From Clostridium manihotivorum (lineage in GTDB: Bacteria; Bacillota; Clostridia; Clostridiales; Clostridiaceae), in the NCBI RefSeq assembly GCF_004015185.1, contig NZ_CP025746.1, forward strand, positions 4,233,776 through 4,297,775: a stretch of 64,000 nt of DNA. The letters run 5' to 3'. Shown here in pieces: positions 19,488-29,598 of this stretch; positions within the stretch are counted from its first letter, which is position 1; each line of letters starts with the position of its first letter. The position numbers were made by a program, and so were the translations under genes. The notes beneath the pieces are model-generated. The model was not told where the DNA came from. It did not search any database and saw nothing but the letters and a program-made list of their open reading frames with translations.

Positions 19488-19497
19488 CTATTTCTCT
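19452..19497 (-). terminator. Terminator of the small-gene remnant
   Basis: AAATAGCTAGTAA/TTACTAGCTATTT stem followed on the minus strand by TTTTTAATTTTT. The stop codon of the downstream frame of the 19488-19776 gene lies inside the stem. Confidence 0.75.
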
Positions 19498-19776
19498 AAT
19501 ATTTCTTTTACCCATAATGGAGTTTTATTATCTATCCACATAATCTTACATTTTTTCAAGTAACCATTTTCCATAAACATATCTGTATTTCCATATATAT
19601 TAATTTTATTGAAATTTACCTATTATCTTTGCCTGTTCTTTTTGTAGAACCATATTACATAAAGTCATATAGAAATCTTGTTCCTCTTTTGTTTTAGCTT
19701 CTTTAAATAAGGCTTTTAATTGGCTATATGAATAATTCAAAAAAATATCATATAAACTCTTCTCTTTATTCTCCAT
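19488..19776 (-). pseudogene. Small hypothetical gene, apparently frameshifted
   Basis: ATG at 19776 with AAAGGAG 9 bases upstream opens a 56-residue frame (MENKEKSLYDIFLNYSYS..., stop at 19606). Coding-like sequence continues in another frame as YGNTDMFMENGYLKKCK to a stop at 19488 in the terminator stem. Removing one T near 19613 joins them into about 95 residues. The first half alone could be a real short protein. No family recognised. Confidence 0.5.
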
Positions 19777-19860
19777 ATAAAATTTCTCCTTTAAGAAAGA
19801 TTATTTATATATTATTATATATCAATGCCTAAAAATAATAAACATTAACACTTAGCCAGT

Positions 19861-20080
19861 TTATCTATTCAAGTCCTTAAATAATTTTCTAATATATATA
19901 ACCTTATAGAAGAAGTAGTACAAGATCTGAAAGATAAGATAAACTATTCCTATAATTAAGGAGTACATAGCAGATGCTCCACCTTTACCTTGCTGAACCG
20001 GCAATGAGTAGCTATAGAAGCTTGCTAATAAAATTCCAAATATATATGGTAAGAAGAATAGTACTCTAAATTCTTTAGAA
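19861..20080 (-). pseudogene. C-terminal fragment of a BceB-like (FtsX-type) ABC permease
   Basis: Translates as KEFRVLFFLPYIFGILLASF...GIVYLIFQILYYFFYKVIYI and stops at 19861. This matches the last two helices of peptide-antibiotic ABC permeases (BceB type). There is no start, and the sequence runs directly into the 3' end of the phosphoesterase gene, so a deletion or insertion joined the two. Confidence 0.65.
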
Positions 20081-20602
20081 ATTCTGTTTAATTAATTCTT
20101 CCACACACTTTTTTATATGCTGAAATTTAACAGGAGCGTAATTCCATCGTTCCACACTAACACAGGCTGATTGTTTAGCCACAGTTGGATACATTTCAGT
20201 TCCATGGACATGTCCATATAGATAGAAAAATGGGGTGGCAGAATTAATATATTGTGGGGGCTGATGTTGCATTACAATAAACTCGTTATATACAATTGGA
20301 TATTTGTATACTTCATCAAAACCACATTCCATCCACTGACTTATTGTCAGATGATTATCATGATTGCCCATAATCAGTATCTTTTTTCCGTTTAGCTTAT
20401 TAATAATCTCTTTATTTTTTGATAATGAATAGGAGCTCACATCGCCAAGATGAAATACTATGTCATCTTCCTTAACTATGCTATTCCATGAAGCAATCAT
20501 TTGCTTATCCATATCCTCAATGTTTAAAAATGGTCGTTTTTCGTATGCTATGATATTCCCATCACCAAAATGTGTATCTGCTGTTATAAAAACTTCTGAC
20601 AT
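20075..20602 (-). CDS. Calcineurin-like metallophosphoesterase
   Basis: 175 residues from ATG at 20602 (GAGGTG 6 bases upstream). All metallophosphoesterase motifs are present in order: ADTHFGD, HLGDVSS, GNHD, QHQPP and GHVHG. Proteins of this size are dinuclear-metal phosphatases or phosphodiesterases of unknown substrate. Its last codons overlap the permease fragment, so the C-terminus may have been altered. Confidence 0.87.
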   Translation of the reverse strand: MSEVFITADTHFGDGNIIAYEKRPFLNIEDMDKQMIASWNSIVKEDDIVFHLGDVSSYSLSKNKEIINKLNGKKILIMGNHDNHLTISQWMECGFDEVYKYPIVYNEFIVMQHQPPQYINSATPFFYLYGHVHGTEMYPTVAKQSACVSVERWNYAPVKFQHIKKCVEELIKQNF

Positions 20603-20667
20603 ATTGTACACCTCATCTCAAAATAAATGAATATATTCTGCTATAAACTAGGTCTATTATATATTAA

Positions 20668-21237
20668 TCATACAATTTTTGCCGGTATATTTATCTTTGC
20701 TCTATATAGCAACTCAATCCATCTATTTATATCATCTGGTAATATTGAAAATCTTTCATCAGTAATAAATTTCATTTTCCCATCTGTTTTTATATCTGTA
20801 ATATTCTCTATCATCTCTCTAAGCTCATCAACGGTGATGAATTCTCTATCATATTGTTTAAGCTCATCTGTAACTTTTTTAACAACATTAATTATTGACA
20901 ATCTATCAAACTCATCAACAAACTTCCAATCTAATAGGTATAACTCATTAAAGAAAATCTCATTACTTGGTGAACCATTTATATATATTGACGTCACAAG
21001 ATTATCATGATCTGTAATATATATCTCTCTACCACACTTTTCGCATATAGCTGTACCAACCTGCCCGTATCTCGAACCCAAATGTTCATATAGTTTTGAT
21101 TGAGCCGTATTACAACATGTACAGTACAAAGGAAAAATATCAATATCCGGTATAAGCTTACTTTCACTCTCAATTCCAATATATATTCGATTTTTCTTAG
21201 TTGTAGGTAACTTCAATATTTCCAATCCCATAGTCAT
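20668..21237 (-). CDS. Hypothetical zinc-ribbon-like protein
   Basis: 189 residues from ATG at 21237 after AAAGGGG. CTCCNTAQ near residue 40 and CEKCGREI near 65 could form a four-cysteine zinc site. The C-terminal half is predicted helical and acidic. I do not recognise the family. It lies 65 bp before the phosphoesterase in the same direction and may be co-transcribed. Confidence 0.6.
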   Translation of the reverse strand: MTMGLEILKLPTTKKNRIYIGIESESKLIPDIDIFPLYCTCCNTAQSKLYEHLGSRYGQVGTAICEKCGREIYITDHDNLVTSIYINGSPSNEIFFNELYLLDWKFVDEFDRLSIINVVKKVTDELKQYDREFITVDELREMIENITDIKTDGKMKFITDERFSILPDDINRWIELLYRAKINIPAKIV

Positions 21238-21552
21238 TATCCCCTTTATTATATATCCTTTATTATATATCCTTTGTTAAAATCATTCCTTAGATTATTC
21301 CAATCTATAATTCCAGAAGTAACTTTTCTATCATAAACCCACATTAATATCTTCGAGAATTATTTGCACTCCGGTTTCTCCGTGGTACAAATAATGAAAG
21401 TCTAGTAGCCTCACAATTTATTTTGAACCGTTTATAGAAGTTTTTAGGGTTTAATCAAATATCTATTTAATTATAAAATTAAAAAATATATAAATATATA
21501 GGAAACATGCGGTTTTCAGCTGTTTTTACTACTTCTATCACCTTATGTTTAT
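21238..21552. other. Region with a possible broken small gene
   Basis: A minus-strand frame at 21249-21344 reads MWVYDRKVTSGIIDWNNL... and ends just before the next gene's start; coding-like residues upstream (LLDFHYLYHGETGVQIIL) are in another frame. This looks like a frameshifted short gene. A 14-bp direct repeat (ATTATATATCCTTT) occurs twice at 21248-21275. Confidence 0.4.
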
Positions 21553-24500
21553 TTATGCAAACAAACTCTCCAAATCCTCTTGTGTCATTTGAGTTATGAT
21601 GTTATCTTCATTCATATCCTCATCCATTACGTTTTTAATCATTTCTTTCTTCTTTTCCTGTAGATTATATATTTTTTCTTCAATTGTGCCCTTTGTAAGA
21701 AGCTTTATAACTTCTACAGTTTTTTGCTGGCCAATTCTATGGGCTCTATCTGTAGCCTGTTCTTCTACCGCTGGATTCCACCATGGATCAAAGTGTATTA
21801 CAATATCTGCACCAGTTAAATTAAGCCCTGCCCCTCCAGCTTTTAAAGAGATCAAAAATACTTCTGCGTCTCCTTCATTGAACTCCTTAACCATATCCAT
21901 TCTAAGCTTACTTTTAGTGTTTCCGTCTAAATACATGTATTTCATATTATTTTTGTCTAGTCTAGTTCTGATATTTTTAAGTACAGAAGTAAATTGTGAA
22001 AATAAAAGTATCCTGTGCCCTTGGCCAATGCTGTCTTCTAAAATTCCTTGTAAAGCTTCCATCTTTCCATTATCCCCTTCATATTCTTCTATAAATACAG
22101 AAGGGTCACAGCATATTTGTCTAAGTCTTGTTAATATGGAAAGGATCTTTATCTTACTCTTATTAAAACCATTTTCTCTTATTTCTTCATCAATCTCATT
22201 TTTAGCTTCATCAAGATATGCAGCATAAAGCTTTTTCTGATCTTCTGTCATTTCTACTACCAATTTATGTTCTATCTTAGGAGGTAATTCTTTAACAACA
22301 TCCTTTTTCAACCTTCTTAAAATAAAGGGATTTATGTGTTTATTTAATTCCTTTAAAGCAGTTACATCACCATTTTTCACTATAGGTGTTTCATATCTTT
22401 TTGTGAATTTATCATGGGTAAGTAAATATCCTGGCATAATAAAATCAAAAATAGACCAAAGCTCCGTTAAAGAATTTTCTATTGGTGTCCCCGTAAGTGC
22501 AAAATAACCCTTTGCCTTAAGCTCTTTTACCGCAGTGGCATTCACAGAAAATGGATTTTTTATTTGTTGTGCTTCATCTAGAATACAGTAATTAAAAGTA
22601 ATCTCTTTATACTCTTCTATATCTCTTCGTATCAGTGGGTAGGAAGTAATCACAACATCACAATTATTTATATCGCTTATCATCTCTTCACGCTGCTTCT
22701 TAGAGCCAGCTACTACTAGTACCTTCAGTTCCGGAGCAAACTTCTCTATCTCACTTTGCCAATTGTATACTAAGGAAGTTGGCGCTATGACCATAGATTG
22801 CTTATTTCCCTTTTCAGATAGCAAAAACGCTATAGTTTGAAGGGTTTTTCCAAGCCCCATTTCGTCTGCAAGTATTCCTCCGAAGCCATATTCTGCTAAG
22901 GTCTTAAACCATTTAAAGCCTGTTTTCTGGTAGTTACGCATAATGCTGTCTAGTGACTCAGGCAAATTATATTCCATATCTCTTACGTCTCGTATATTAT
23001 TGGTAAGTTCTCTAAAGTTCTTACTTCTTTTTACGTAATCCATTTCCTTATCTTTGATTTTTTCATCAAGATACAAGGCGTTATATTTTGAAAGCAGTAT
23101 CTTTTCCTTGCTTAAATCCTTATCTTTTATATCTAAAAAGCTAATCATCTCACCAAGAGCTTCAATTGATTTATCCTCAAGGGCTACAAAACCTCCTTCT
23201 TTAAGCTTGTAATACTTTTTCTTTTCTCTCAAGGCACTGAATATGTTTTTAAGCTCTGCTCTACTAACCCCTTCAAGCTCAAAGGAAAATTCCAACATAT
23301 TATCCTCATTAAGCTTAATTCCACCTTTTAAGCTTGATTTGCCATAAACCTTGGTGTTCTTAAAGCTTTCTGAATAATATACTTCACCTAGCTCTTGAAG
23401 CTTATATATTCCATCTGTAATAAAGCTTACAATATTATTTTCATTTTTCATCACATAATTGCTTTGCTCTTCCTCAAAGCCAAAGCTTTTCAGTATACCT
23501 TCACAATTTTCTTCCTTTTTAATATCACGAATCAATATCTTATCAGTGTTTTTAGACCCACTTTTGTCTAATGGATTAATATCTATTTCATCATAGTTAA
23601 ACTTTAATGATGCAGTCACTATGTCATCTTTTTTATCTAGATAAATCTTACTAACAAGTGGTGCTTCATAAAAATTCTCTTTAATATTTTTGTCAAACGC
23701 AACTTCCTTAGCCACAGTTTTTAGCTTAGGTAAAAGATAAGAAGCTATCTTTTCTCCTTCCTTCTTACTAAAAATCGCCTTTTTATTATTTTTACTTGAT
23801 ATTAGCTTATAGATAGGCACATATAAGGAACACTGACTCTTCGGTGGAAGATAGATGCTTCCTTCATACCAGAACACCCTACATTCCTTATCTAGAGGTT
23901 TTGGTATACTACCTTCCTGCTCTAACTCTATAATCTCGCTTTTCATACCCATTCTAAACTTTAAAGGCATGGTGCCTTCTATTATCTTTGCATCCTTGTA
24001 CTCTGTTCCATTTACCGTAATATCAATGGTTCTTTCCTTGGCTAATTTAAAAAATTTATATAATATTCTATCTGTTAATGTAAGCTTCTTTCCACTAAAT
24101 ATTGGATTGTTATAAGAATTGTAATAATCATAGTAGCTAGTACGATCTCCTTCTATATCTCTTATTTCCATGAACAATTCCATTATTTTTTCGTCTACTA
24201 CATTAAATTTATGTAAATTAGGCTCGTAGGTAAATCCCTTTCCAAACTCTACAACTTCGCCACTTATTAAGGAACTTAAGAACTTCTTCATGTTTTTTAC
24301 AACATAATTCTTTTCCAGCCCTAATTTAAGTTCAACATAAGGTCTCTCATGATCTAAAGCTTCAAAGAACTTTATTTCCATATTCAGTTCTCTTTTATAA
24401 TCCTCACTGATTTCAGAAACTTCATTGAAAGCTTCAATTAAAGAGTCTATATCAGATTTTTTTGGAGCACCATTTAAATTATATTGGTACTCTTTACTAT

Positions 24501-24819
24501 ACTTTAAAAGCACTGCTGCAATATGCTTACAAAGTGTTTCATCTCCTCGATCAACAGACTCTTCATATTCCTGACAATTGCATTTTCCCTGTACCTGATT
24601 TGATATACTGTCATATCTTATATTAACGGTGTTGGTAGTAAACCCATTAAAGGAAATCACATTGCCTACAATATCTAATTGTCTACAGTTTTTAATACCT
24701 TTTAGCTCAGTTTGCTTTATTTGTAAAGGTTCAATAAAATCACCTTCATAATATTGTGTTGCTCTTTTAAAGGTAATATCATCTGTCCATTTTTTTAGTA
24801 ATGCTTCTGTTATTCTCAC
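21553..24819 (-). CDS. SWIM/SNF2-family helicase, intact copy 2
   Basis: 1088 residues from the ATG at 24819. SWIM zinc finger CNCQEYEESVDRGDETLCKH near residues 79-100; SNF2-helicase-associated region about 150-600; ATPase with DEMGLGKT (near 655), DEAQ (near 760), GTPIENSL, and a C-terminal helicase domain ending HRIGQQKTVEVIKL. These are double-stranded-DNA translocases that remodel protein-DNA complexes; B. subtilis YwqA is a relative. It lies 327 bp after jetD in the same direction, with no strong terminator seen between, so it may be expressed with the Wadjet operon. Confidence 0.93.
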   Translation of the reverse strand: MRITEALLKKWTDDITFKRATQYYEGDFIEPLQIKQTELKGIKNCRQLDIVGNVISFNGFTTNTVNIRYDSISNQVQGKCNCQEYEESVDRGDETLCKHIAAVLLKYSKEYQYNLNGAPKKSDIDSLIEAFNEVSEISEDYKRELNMEIKFFEALDHERPYVELKLGLEKNYVVKNMKKFLSSLISGEVVEFGKGFTYEPNLHKFNVVDEKIMELFMEIRDIEGDRTSYYDYYNSYNNPIFSGKKLTLTDRILYKFFKLAKERTIDITVNGTEYKDAKIIEGTMPLKFRMGMKSEIIELEQEGSIPKPLDKECRVFWYEGSIYLPPKSQCSLYVPIYKLISSKNNKKAIFSKKEGEKIASYLLPKLKTVAKEVAFDKNIKENFYEAPLVSKIYLDKKDDIVTASLKFNYDEIDINPLDKSGSKNTDKILIRDIKKEENCEGILKSFGFEEEQSNYVMKNENNIVSFITDGIYKLQELGEVYYSESFKNTKVYGKSSLKGGIKLNEDNMLEFSFELEGVSRAELKNIFSALREKKKYYKLKEGGFVALEDKSIEALGEMISFLDIKDKDLSKEKILLSKYNALYLDEKIKDKEMDYVKRSKNFRELTNNIRDVRDMEYNLPESLDSIMRNYQKTGFKWFKTLAEYGFGGILADEMGLGKTLQTIAFLLSEKGNKQSMVIAPTSLVYNWQSEIEKFAPELKVLVVAGSKKQREEMISDINNCDVVITSYPLIRRDIEEYKEITFNYCILDEAQQIKNPFSVNATAVKELKAKGYFALTGTPIENSLTELWSIFDFIMPGYLLTHDKFTKRYETPIVKNGDVTALKELNKHINPFILRRLKKDVVKELPPKIEHKLVVEMTEDQKKLYAAYLDEAKNEIDEEIRENGFNKSKIKILSILTRLRQICCDPSVFIEEYEGDNGKMEALQGILEDSIGQGHRILLFSQFTSVLKNIRTRLDKNNMKYMYLDGNTKSKLRMDMVKEFNEGDAEVFLISLKAGGAGLNLTGADIVIHFDPWWNPAVEEQATDRAHRIGQQKTVEVIKLLTKGTIEEKIYNLQEKKKEMIKNVMDEDMNEDNIITQMTQEDLESLFA

Positions 24820-25145
24820 AATTCAATCCTCCACCAGTTTTTTCAAGTTACTCCTATATAAATGTACCTAAAAGAGGATACTTTAAAATGTCCTACAATA
24901 AAAGTACCTAATTTAATATTTTGAATTTATTTTTTATTTTATTAATTTTATATACTTATTTAGATGTATGAATCTACGCATTCTTTAAAGTTTATATTGC
25001 CATAAGGTAAGCCTTTCATACATTATTCTATCCTTTATATTCCAGAGCATATTTATCTATTTTATTATAGCCTAAAAACTTATATATCTAAACTTTCAAA
25101 ACTAGAGATAGCATTCTTTTCCCTAATTCTTTAATCTGTTCAAAT
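24820..25145. other. Region between jetD and the SNF2 gene
   Basis: About 260 bases match the region upstream of SNF2 copy 1 (5679-5950), so this is part of the duplicated segment and should hold the helicase promoter. No gene seen. Confidence 0.6.
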
Positions 25146-26363
25146 CTATAAATCATATCCCACAATTTCCTGCTCCAGCTTTCTTCCATTCTTAAGCATC
25201 ATTTCAATGGAGTCCCCAAAGATATTAAAATTAATGTCTTCTGCCATATTTAATAAGATATTTCTATCTACTTCGGTTAGTGGTTTAGTATAACTTTTGT
25301 ATTTCTTAAGTATATCTGCTCCCATGTTCATTGGCTTAAATGGAACTGCGGTTCTTTCAACAAGATGCTTATAAATCCTAAACCCTCCACAGTCTATATC
25401 CCCCCAATGATAGTATTCAATATCTGGATATATAGCATAAAGCTTCATCAGAAGTTTTCTTCTACTTTCATTGTGATAACCACCTAGATATATGATTATG
25501 GCTTCTATGTCCTTGAATCTATTGAAAGTGGTTAGATTTTCTATGGTAATGAGCCTTTTAACCTGGCGGACGCTTTCAAAGTGTAAAGCGTCCAAATCCC
25601 TGCTGTTTATTCCTATTCCGTTTTCGAGCTCGTTTAAATCAATCGTACTACTCTTAAATCTTATTTTTCCGCTTCCCTTGAACATTACATAGGATGGGTT
25701 CTTAAGTATATTGAACTCACCAAGTAAATCTTCAACTTCTAATAGGTAATCCTTATTAGGATGAAACTCTAGGATAATATTTTTCACCTTGCCTTCCATA
25801 GCCTCTAAGGTTTTGGAATTCTTATAAACCTTCATAGATAGTTCCCTTAAATATATTTCTTCCTCATTGCAGGTAACAGCTTGAACCGCCAAAAGAAGCT
25901 CTTCTAAATATTTCAAGTCATTTAGAGGGAAATACTTCTTTACAGATTTATTGTCCAATACTCGTTCTGTCATTGCTTGTATAAATTCAGCTAAGGTTTC
26001 TCCTTGGTATGGGAAATTAGAAAGTAGCTCAATTACCTTGTCCTCCAAGGCTTTCTTTTTCTTTCTCTTAACGTAGTTATATGCTTCATCAAGGTTATTG
26101 GTATTTAGTGCAACTTTTTCAATAATATGTCCTTCTCGTCGGTTTTTCCAAAAAATCTCTATCAATTCTTTATATTGAAGATTCATTGCTATCTGATTTA
26201 TATCATCGTAAATAGTAGACTCTTCATCAAAATAATCCGGCATATTCTTCTTGTTAAAAACACAGAAAATCCTCTGATTATTTTTATTACTTTCACTGTA
26301 TAGAGCGCTGCCTTCATAAGAGTCTAGAAGTCTGTTAATCAGAAGTTCATCATACCTTTTCAT
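25146..26363 (-). CDS. jetD: Wadjet nuclease subunit JetD
   Basis: 405 residues; its start overlaps the end of jetC by 14 bases. The C-terminal DUF2220 Toprim domain shows ITIENLTTF (catalytic Glu), IIYLGGYH and HWGDIDCGGFRIY (DxD). The N-terminal region has the DUF3322-type helical layout. In characterised Wadjet (JetABCD) systems JetD cleaves plasmid DNA after the SMC complex senses small circular molecules. All catalytic residues are present. Confidence 0.92.
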   Translation of the reverse strand: MKRYDELLINRLLDSYEGSALYSESNKNNQRIFCVFNKKNMPDYFDEESTIYDDINQIAMNLQYKELIEIFWKNRREGHIIEKVALNTNNLDEAYNYVKRKKKKALEDKVIELLSNFPYQGETLAEFIQAMTERVLDNKSVKKYFPLNDLKYLEELLLAVQAVTCNEEEIYLRELSMKVYKNSKTLEAMEGKVKNIILEFHPNKDYLLEVEDLLGEFNILKNPSYVMFKGSGKIRFKSSTIDLNELENGIGINSRDLDALHFESVRQVKRLITIENLTTFNRFKDIEAIIIYLGGYHNESRRKLLMKLYAIYPDIEYYHWGDIDCGGFRIYKHLVERTAVPFKPMNMGADILKKYKSYTKPLTEVDRNILLNMAEDINFNIFGDSIEMMLKNGRKLEQEIVGYDL

Positions 26364-29300
26364 AAGAATAAACCTCTACATAACTTATATTATCTTCTTT
26401 CAGTGCAAGAAGAGTGCTATCAACCTGTGGCCCTATGTATTGAATTTTCTCTGGCGGCGCAGCTATTATCATCTGAAGTGGAAGATTATTTAAAAATTCA
26501 AGCACACCAGTAGTTCTCTCATCGTCCATCTTGTCAAAGGCTTCATCAAAAAGAATCAGTCCTATGCTTTCATTGCCAATACCTTGGCTGTAAAGCTGAA
26601 CAAAAGAAGCAGCTATAGTTACATAGAAAGGTGTCTGAGTCTCCCCTCCGCTTTTCTCTCTAGCAACTTTTGAGTAATAGGATTCTGTACCATCTCCATG
26701 ATTAATATGTATATCATAATCCATATAGGTCCTGTAATCCGTGAACTCCTCTAGGGTTTTTGAACTGTTCTCTTCATCAAGAGTAAGTTTTTCAAAAAGC
26801 TCATCTATTACTTCCTTATGTCTATCATTAAACTGCCCACTCAAAAGGGAATAGCCGTCTACAATATTAAAATCATCCATAATCATTTTGTAGTATTTAC
26901 TGAAGCGCTTGCTTTCTGAGTATTTAAACTCATATGACTCACTTCCAAATTTGATATCTTTAAGTGCTTTGTTTAGCTGTTTAAATTCTCCTTGAGCCTT
27001 TTTGATATTCTCCTGTAGCTTTGACAAAAATTGTTCCTTAAATTCAAGTTCTGCTCCCTTTTTTGCCTCATATACCTTTTCTTCATATGATAAAAGCTCT
27101 GAGCTCTTTAGCTTATTTAATTCCTCAAGGAATAGTCTTGCACCTTCATAGGTTGCCTCAGCACCAAAGTCATGCTCTGACTTGTATCTATACTGCATAT
27201 CTCTCAAGGCTTTCTCTTGATCCCCACGCAATGTCTCTGTTCTCTTTTTAGTTCCTTCATAATCTTCCTTTATCTTTTTTGCAGTCTTTTTGGAAACAAA
27301 AATTCCCTCATACTCCTTCTGTGCTTTTTCAAGCTTTTCTAAAAGAGCCTTCTCCGCATTATTAAGTTCTTCCTCTTGTCTTTTAAGGCTTTCTTCTTCA
27401 AATGCCTTTGCCTTAACCTCATTTTTTATTTGGTTATCGTTGGAGCCTTTCTTACTTAATATATTTTCTTTTTCCTTATCAAGCTTTTCTATTTCTTTTT
27501 TTAATCCCTCAATGACCATTTGCTTTTGAAAAAAGTTATTGTTTTTTTCAAGTTCAGTTTTTTTGACTTTTAGACTTTCAAGCTGTTCCTTATTAGTCTT
27601 AAGTCTTGGTAAAACTTCTAGGTTGTATTTTATTTCTGTTTCTCTATCTCTTCCTAAAAGTTCTTTGTATTTGTTAAGCTCCTTCAAGCTATCTATTACA
27701 GATCTTTTCTGCTGTTCCAAAGCACTTTTTTCCTCTAGTGCCTGCTCCAGCTGAATTTTATAAGCATCTTCTCCAATGTATGGCGTTTTATATACCTTTG
27801 GATCTATTACTCTTGCCACATGGTTTTGATAAAGCATACAACCTGGGGTAATAGAGCATTTATAAAGCTTTAATTCTTCCACCTTTTCGCAAAGCATAAC
27901 CTTTCCAAGTATCATATTTGCAAACCTCTTTGCCCATATACTCTGAGAGGTTACAACTGAAGCTAAAGTATCATTACTGCTTTTATCGTATCCTTCTAAC
28001 TTACTAGTATTTATTAAACCTGCCGAATGCAGACCTCTATTTTTTCTAAGGTTCTCATATACATTTAAAGCTAGATCAAAATCTTCTGGCTCCACTATAA
28101 TATAAAACCTTTGAGTATTTAAATAGCCTTCTACAGCATTTTTCCAGCGTTCATCTGTTATCCTCAAAAGCTCACATAAAATCCTTGGTTCGCTAGCTTT
28201 TCCTGCCTTATTAAAGGCTTTCTTGATTTCCTCTAACAGCATTGTTATTTCAGGTTTATACTGAAGTTTTTTCTTTTCAAGCTCCGTTATTTTCTTATTT
28301 ACCTGTGAAAGTCTTACATCAAAATCTTCTTTTTCAGCTTCATGCTTATAAACCTTCTTTGAAACTTCTTCACTTCTATAACGCTTATCTTTCACAAAGG
28401 TTTCCATTATACTGCTGACAGTAGAAGTTTCAAAATTCTGCATAACCTGCCTTGCAGAGTTGAGATAACTAATGGCTGATGGGAAGTCTTTCTCAATAGC
28501 TACTAGAGATTCTGTATTTTTAATAGACTCCTTTAGCGCTGCCATAAGACTGACTTTCTTTTTTTCAAGTTCCCTAATCTGAGGTTCAAGTGAATATATC
28601 TTACTTTCCAAATCTTTTATAGCCAGATACTCTTCATTATGCAGAAGTTCATACTCAAGTTTATCTTTAGTATCATTTTTTCCTGAAATTTCATTATTTA
28701 TCTGGTTTCTTTGAGCTTCTAGTGCATCTATTTCATCACTAAGCTTCTTGATACTAAATTCAAACCTTGCTATGTTTTCTTTAGATATATCTACATCAGA
28801 TCTTTTAATAATATAGTCATAAACCTTTTCTCTTTCTTCGTAATTAACTATCTTATCATAACATTCACTAATAGCCTCTAGCTTTTGTATCTTAATTTTT
28901 ATGATACTCAGCATCTTCTCTAGTTCTTGGTAGCTTCTAACATTTTCCTTCAATACTTCAATATTAACTTCTTTTTTATCTAATACGTAGGAATATACAA
29001 AGTCCTTAATATCATCGATAGGTTTAAAGGCCAGTGCTTTAGGTACAAGTTCAAAGAACTTATCTTCAAGACGTCCAAAACGGTTTTTGAAATCCTTCTT
29101 CGCATCAGTTTGATTAAAGGTCTGCACCTTCTTGTTTGTATTTCTAAATAAATCTATATTCTTAGGTTTATTTCCTTGTAAAAACAACTCGTCCTTTATA
29201 CCTTGATTTTCTATTCTATACCACACAGTCTTCTCTTTGGTTTCTGATGCAGAGTCTATTACTGCACCTACAAGGAAGGTTCTATTTTTTTCCGCCTCGT

Positions 29301-29598
29301 AAAACTCCAAAGCAATATGCGCTGTAACTTGCCCCTCTCTCTCATAGGGCTTACTCTCCTTACCTGTTTTACATCTTACATAACCTGCTAAGGTTCTTTT
29401 TCCGTTTTCGTTGGCTGCCTTGTTAAAATTGTTCTTTGAGCAAGTAAGAACAAGTTGAATAGCATCAAGAATAGTTGACTTACCTGCTCCATTTTCACCT
29501 GACAAAAGTACAGAATTGTTTATTTCAATAGTTTCATTTAAAAAACGATGCCAATTAATAAGTCTCATCCTCTTCAACTTCTTCAACAGCTTCACCAC
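26350..29598 (-). CDS. jetC: Wadjet SMC-like ATPase JetC
   Basis: 1082 residues. Walker A SGENGAGKST is near residue 35, two long coiled coils follow with a hinge region around 480-620, then the signature REKSGGETQTPF and Walker B IGLILFDEAFDKMD near the C-terminus. This is the MukB-like motor that extrudes DNA loops in Wadjet. The start overlaps the end of jetB by 44 bases if GTG at 29598 is used; ATG at 29568 is the alternative. Family proteins usually have a few residues before RLINWH, favouring the longer form. Confidence 0.93.
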   Translation of the reverse strand: MVKLLKKLKRMRLINWHRFLNETIEINNSVLLSGENGAGKSTILDAIQLVLTCSKNNFNKAANENGKRTLAGYVRCKTGKESKPYEREGQVTAHIALEFYEAEKNRTFLVGAVIDSASETKEKTVWYRIENQGIKDELFLQGNKPKNIDLFRNTNKKVQTFNQTDAKKDFKNRFGRLEDKFFELVPKALAFKPIDDIKDFVYSYVLDKKEVNIEVLKENVRSYQELEKMLSIIKIKIQKLEAISECYDKIVNYEEREKVYDYIIKRSDVDISKENIARFEFSIKKLSDEIDALEAQRNQINNEISGKNDTKDKLEYELLHNEEYLAIKDLESKIYSLEPQIRELEKKKVSLMAALKESIKNTESLVAIEKDFPSAISYLNSARQVMQNFETSTVSSIMETFVKDKRYRSEEVSKKVYKHEAEKEDFDVRLSQVNKKITELEKKKLQYKPEITMLLEEIKKAFNKAGKASEPRILCELLRITDERWKNAVEGYLNTQRFYIIVEPEDFDLALNVYENLRKNRGLHSAGLINTSKLEGYDKSSNDTLASVVTSQSIWAKRFANMILGKVMLCEKVEELKLYKCSITPGCMLYQNHVARVIDPKVYKTPYIGEDAYKIQLEQALEEKSALEQQKRSVIDSLKELNKYKELLGRDRETEIKYNLEVLPRLKTNKEQLESLKVKKTELEKNNNFFQKQMVIEGLKKEIEKLDKEKENILSKKGSNDNQIKNEVKAKAFEEESLKRQEEELNNAEKALLEKLEKAQKEYEGIFVSKKTAKKIKEDYEGTKKRTETLRGDQEKALRDMQYRYKSEHDFGAEATYEGARLFLEELNKLKSSELLSYEEKVYEAKKGAELEFKEQFLSKLQENIKKAQGEFKQLNKALKDIKFGSESYEFKYSESKRFSKYYKMIMDDFNIVDGYSLLSGQFNDRHKEVIDELFEKLTLDEENSSKTLEEFTDYRTYMDYDIHINHGDGTESYYSKVAREKSGGETQTPFYVTIAASFVQLYSQGIGNESIGLILFDEAFDKMDDERTTGVLEFLNNLPLQMIIAAPPEKIQYIGPQVDSTLLALKEDNISYVEVYSYEKV

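Noticed and set aside
21596..22228. Long plus-strand open frame (210 codons) opposite the SNF2 helicase, also present at 1071-1703
   Set aside because: It is the antisense of a conserved helicase domain, has no ribosome binding site and its residue pattern (FFFSC, SSS runs) is typical of a shadow frame.
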